Source: Chryseobacterium aahli
GTDB taxonomy: Bacteria; Bacteroidota; Bacteroidia; Flavobacteriales; Weeksellaceae
Direction of reading: 5' to 3'
NCBI RefSeq assembly: GCF_022699665.1
Contig: NZ_JALDNB010000007.1
Coordinates: 62,001 to 126,000, forward strand
Length of the DNA stretch: 64,000 nt
The notes under the pieces were generated by a model, which was given only the letters and a program-made list of their open reading frames with translations, did not search any database and was not told the DNA's origin. Every line of letters starts with the position of its first letter. Within the stretch, counting starts at the first letter, position 1. A program made the position numbers and the translations under genes. Shown here piece by piece: positions 61,915-64,000 of the stretch.

Positions 61915-61922
61915 CAAATCTA
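61915..61922 (-). promoter_or_regulatory. -7 element of the SusC/SusD operon
   Basis: TAGATTTG on the minus strand, about 18 bases before the aptamer, so transcription would start just before the riboswitch. Confidence 0.65.
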
Positions 61923-62141
61923 AAAACAATTAGTCTACAAAACAAGTAGACTTTATGATTTCAGATTATTATTTAATGAAAATTAACTTAATATATTCTT
62001 AAAAAACACTAAAATAGAGCGTTACAAAAAATATTAAATTATAAAATATGATAAATATCATTAAAAATAATGTAATTCGAAAAAAATGATTTAAAATGGA
62101 AAAGCTTTCTACTTATTGAAAAAACTTTTTAAATTTATCCT
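61923..62141. other. AT-rich spacer between susC leader and aroQ
   Basis: About 220 bases of very AT-rich DNA that separate divergent genes. It should hold the aroQ promoter; I see no further RNA element or gene. Confidence 0.5.
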
Positions 62142-62549
62142 ATGAAAGTTTTAATCATCAACGGCCCGAATCTGAATCTTCTAGGCACAAGAGAACCTGA
62201 AATCTATGGAAACATTTCCATGGAAGATTATTTAGAAAAACTAAAGTCTGAGTTCACTTCTCACGAACTGTATTATTATCAGTCGAACATTGAAGGCGAA
62301 CTGATTGACAGACTTCAGGAAGATGATTTTGATGCGGTTGTTATAAATCCCGGAGCTTTCACGCACTATTCTTATGCGATTGCGGATTGTTTAAAAAATA
62401 TTCAGAAACCGAAAGTGGAAGTTCACATCAGTAATATTTACAAAAGAGAAGAATTTAGGCAGAAATCTGTAACGGCAGCTTGTACGGATGCAGTTTTGTC
62501 TGGTTTTGGGATGGATGGATATCGATTGGCGATTTTGAGTTTGAAATAG
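62142..62549 (+). CDS. aroQ: Type II 3-dehydroquinate dehydratase
   Basis: A 135-residue enzyme of the shikimate pathway that turns 3-dehydroquinate into 3-dehydroshikimate. Family blocks: INGPNLNLLGTREPEIYG at the start, with the catalytic Tyr at EIYGN; YYYQSNIEGELIDRLQE; the NPGAFTHYSYAIADCL loop; VEVHISNIYKREEFRQKSV with the catalytic His; and GFGMDGYRLAI. It probably forms a dodecamer. Length is slightly below the usual ~145 but complete. Confidence 0.96.
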   Translation: MKVLIINGPNLNLLGTREPEIYGNISMEDYLEKLKSEFTSHELYYYQSNIEGELIDRLQEDDFDAVVINPGAFTHYSYAIADCLKNIQKPKVEVHISNIYKREEFRQKSVTAACTDAVLSGFGMDGYRLAILSLK

Positions 62550-62643
62550 TTCCTCACGGATTGCACAGATTTTCACAGATAAATGTGTGAATTTTGCTCT
62601 CGCAGATCAAACTGATTATACCGATTTTTCTTTAAAATAAAAA

Positions 62644-62665
62644 AGCCTCATCAATCGATGAGGCT
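62644..62665 (-). terminator. Terminator of pckA
   Basis: AGCCTCATC pairs perfectly with GATGAGGCT around AATC; the plus-strand A-run on the left gives a T-run on the minus strand. It lies just after the pckA stop codon and may also end aroQ transcripts. Confidence 0.88.
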
Positions 62666-62676
62666 CTTCACTATTT

Positions 62677-64000
62677 CTAAATGGTCTGTTCCTGCAATTG
62701 AGGACCAGAGGCAATCAGCTTCTTGGCTTCGTCATTACCGCAGTATTGCTCGAAGTTTTTGATATATTTGGCAGCAAGATCTTTTGCTTTTTCTTCCCAT
62801 TCTGCAACGTCATTATACGTGTCTCTCGGATCTAAAATTCCTTCAGAAACATTTGGTAATGAAGTTGGAATTTCTAAATTCATCACTGGAATTGTAGTTT
62901 TCTCAGCATTTTCAATTGATCCGTCGATAATTGCATCAATAATTGCTCTTGTATCTTTTAGAGAAATTCTTTTTCCTGTTCCGTTCCAACCTGTGTTCAC
63001 TAAATAAGCTTTTGCTCCGTGCTCTTTCATTTTACCAATCAATGTTTTAGAATACATAGTTGGGTGCAATGTTAAGAATGCCTCACCAAATGCAGGAGAG
63101 AAAGATGGTTCCGGTTCTGTAATTCCTCTCTCTGTTCCAGCTAATTTAGAAGTATATCCGCAAAGGAAATGATATTGAGCCTGGTTTTCATCTAAAATAG
63201 AAACCGGAGGCAAAACTCCGAAAGCATCAGCCGAAAGATAAACAATCTTGCTTGCGTGACCTGCTTTAGAAGGTAAAACGATTTTATTAATATGATAAAT
63301 CGGATAAGAAACTCTCGTATTTTCTGTGATTGAGCCGTCTTTGTAATCAGCGACTCCATCATTAACCACAACATTTTCTAGAAGCGCATCTCTTTTAATC
63401 GCTCTGAAAATATCCGGTTCTTTTTCTGCTGACAAATCGATCACTTTGGCATAACATCCGCCTTCATAGTTGAAAACTCCGTTGTTATCCCAACCGTGCT
63501 CATCATCACCAATTAAATATCTTTTAGGATCTGCAGACAAAGTCGTTTTTCCTGTTCCCGAAAGTCCGAAGAATAACGCTACATCTCCTTCTTCACCAAC
63601 ATTTGCAGAACAGTGCATCGAAGCCATACCTTTCAATGGAAGGTAATAATTCATCATCGCAAACATTCCTTTTTTCATTTCTCCACCGTACCAAGTTCCT
63701 CCAATAATCTGAAGCTTCTCTGTAAGGTTGAACATCACGAAGTTCTCAGAGTTCAATTCCTGCTCTTCCCAATTTGGGTTGGTAGTTTTTGAACCATTAA
63801 TTACTGTGAAATCTGGTTCTCCGTAGTTTTCTAAATCGTAATGAGATGGACGGATGAACATATTTGTAACGAAATGCGCCTGCCACGCAACTTCAACGAT
63901 AAATCTTACTTTTAGTCTTGTATCTTCATTAGTCCCGCAAAATGTATCGACAACATAGATTTTTTTGGCACCGGAAAGCTGATTTAATACTAAATCTTTA
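62677..64000 (-). CDS. pckA: Phosphoenolpyruvate carboxykinase (ATP), 5' end outside window
   Basis: The frame stays open to base 64000, so the first codons lie beyond the window; about 440 residues are visible. PckA makes PEP from oxaloacetate and ATP in gluconeogenesis. Seen blocks: [40 protein letters not shown] (metal-ligand Lys), [20 protein letters not shown] with the P-loop [31 protein letters not shown] (kinase-2 Asp pair), ENTRVSYPI and [11 protein letters not shown]. The ATG at 63861 is internal, since conserved sequence continues upstream. Confidence 0.97.
   Translation of the reverse strand, partial: KDLVLNQLSGAKKIYVVDTFCGTNEDTRLKVRFIVEVAWQAHFVTNMFIRPSHYDLENYGEPDFTVINGSKTTNPNWEEQELNSENFVMFNLTEKLQIIGGTWYGGEMKKGMFAMMNYYLPLKGMASMHCSANVGEEGDVALFFGLSGTGKTTLSADPKRYLIGDDEHGWDNNGVFNYEGGCYAKVIDLSAEKEPDIFRAIKRDALLENVVVNDGVADYKDGSITENTRVSYPIYHINKIVLPSKAGHASKIVYLSADAFGVLPPVSILDENQAQYHFLCGYTSKLAGTERGITEPEPSFSPAFGEAFLTLHPTMYSKTLIGKMKEHGAKAYLVNTGWNGTGKRISLKDTRAIIDAIIDGSIENAEKTTIPVMNLEIPTSLPNVSEGILDPRDTYNDVAEWEEKAKDLAAKYIKNFEQYCGNDEAKKLIASGPQLQEQTI

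Noticed and set aside
1..64000. CRISPR arrays, insertion sequences, rRNA genes, replication origin
   Set aside because: No regularly spaced repeats, no transposase-like protein with terminal inverted repeats, no rRNA-like sequence and no DnaA-box cluster were seen.

Overview
The window looks like a chromosome segment of a Flavobacteriia member close to Chryseobacterium. The grounds are a low-GC genome, promoters of the Bacteroidetes form (TTTG, about 20 bases, TAnnTTTG), weak or absent Shine-Dalgarno sites, SusC/SusD proteins, a type IX secretion sorting domain, an LptD of Bacteroidetes type and an RND pump fused to its own outer-membrane channel. Both ends cut genes: rmuC on the left and pckA on the right.

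Left part (1-13 kb): mostly housekeeping. It holds rmuC, a SpoU-type RNA methyltransferase, small lipoproteins, 5-formyl-THF cyclo-ligase, a long TrhO with an extra C-terminal domain, an HtrA protease, ridA, lptD, a cell-wall amidase and a tRNA-Glu.

Accessory part (13-27.6 kb): right after the tRNA-Glu lies a polymorphic toxin locus on the minus strand. A type IX-sorted surface protein is followed by a 3478-residue SpvB/Tc-like/Rhs protein with a variable C-terminal toxin, then a likely immunity gene, a frame-broken small gene, another small unknown gene and a detached remnant of an Rhs core. This is the usual sign of toxin-tip replacement.

Kdp part (27.6-39.2 kb): a potassium uptake locus, all on the minus strand. 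It has a sigma-54 type response regulator, two related small proteins, four very short membrane-protein genes (one is kdpF), kdpA, kdpB, kdpC, a porin, and a KdpD split into a sensor gene and a separate histidine kinase gene.

Middle (39.4-42.5 kb): rpsT, two identical tRNA-Glu genes, and a GntR regulator with an Fsr-like exporter. The regulator and exporter genes each carry the same 20-base operator-like sequence.

Metal part (42.5-57.2 kb): an MbnP/MbnH-like pair with an outer-membrane partner, an exported superoxide dismutase, SCO1, a YHS protein, three small exported Cys-containing proteins, and a CusAC fusion-CusB-Fur-P-type ATPase cluster. Two promoters in that cluster share one dyad operator with identical spacing, which suggests control by the Fur-family protein encoded there.

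Right part (57.3-64 kb): a SusC/SusD pair behind a SAM-I riboswitch, which points to uptake of a methionine- or sulfur-related compound, then aroQ and pckA.
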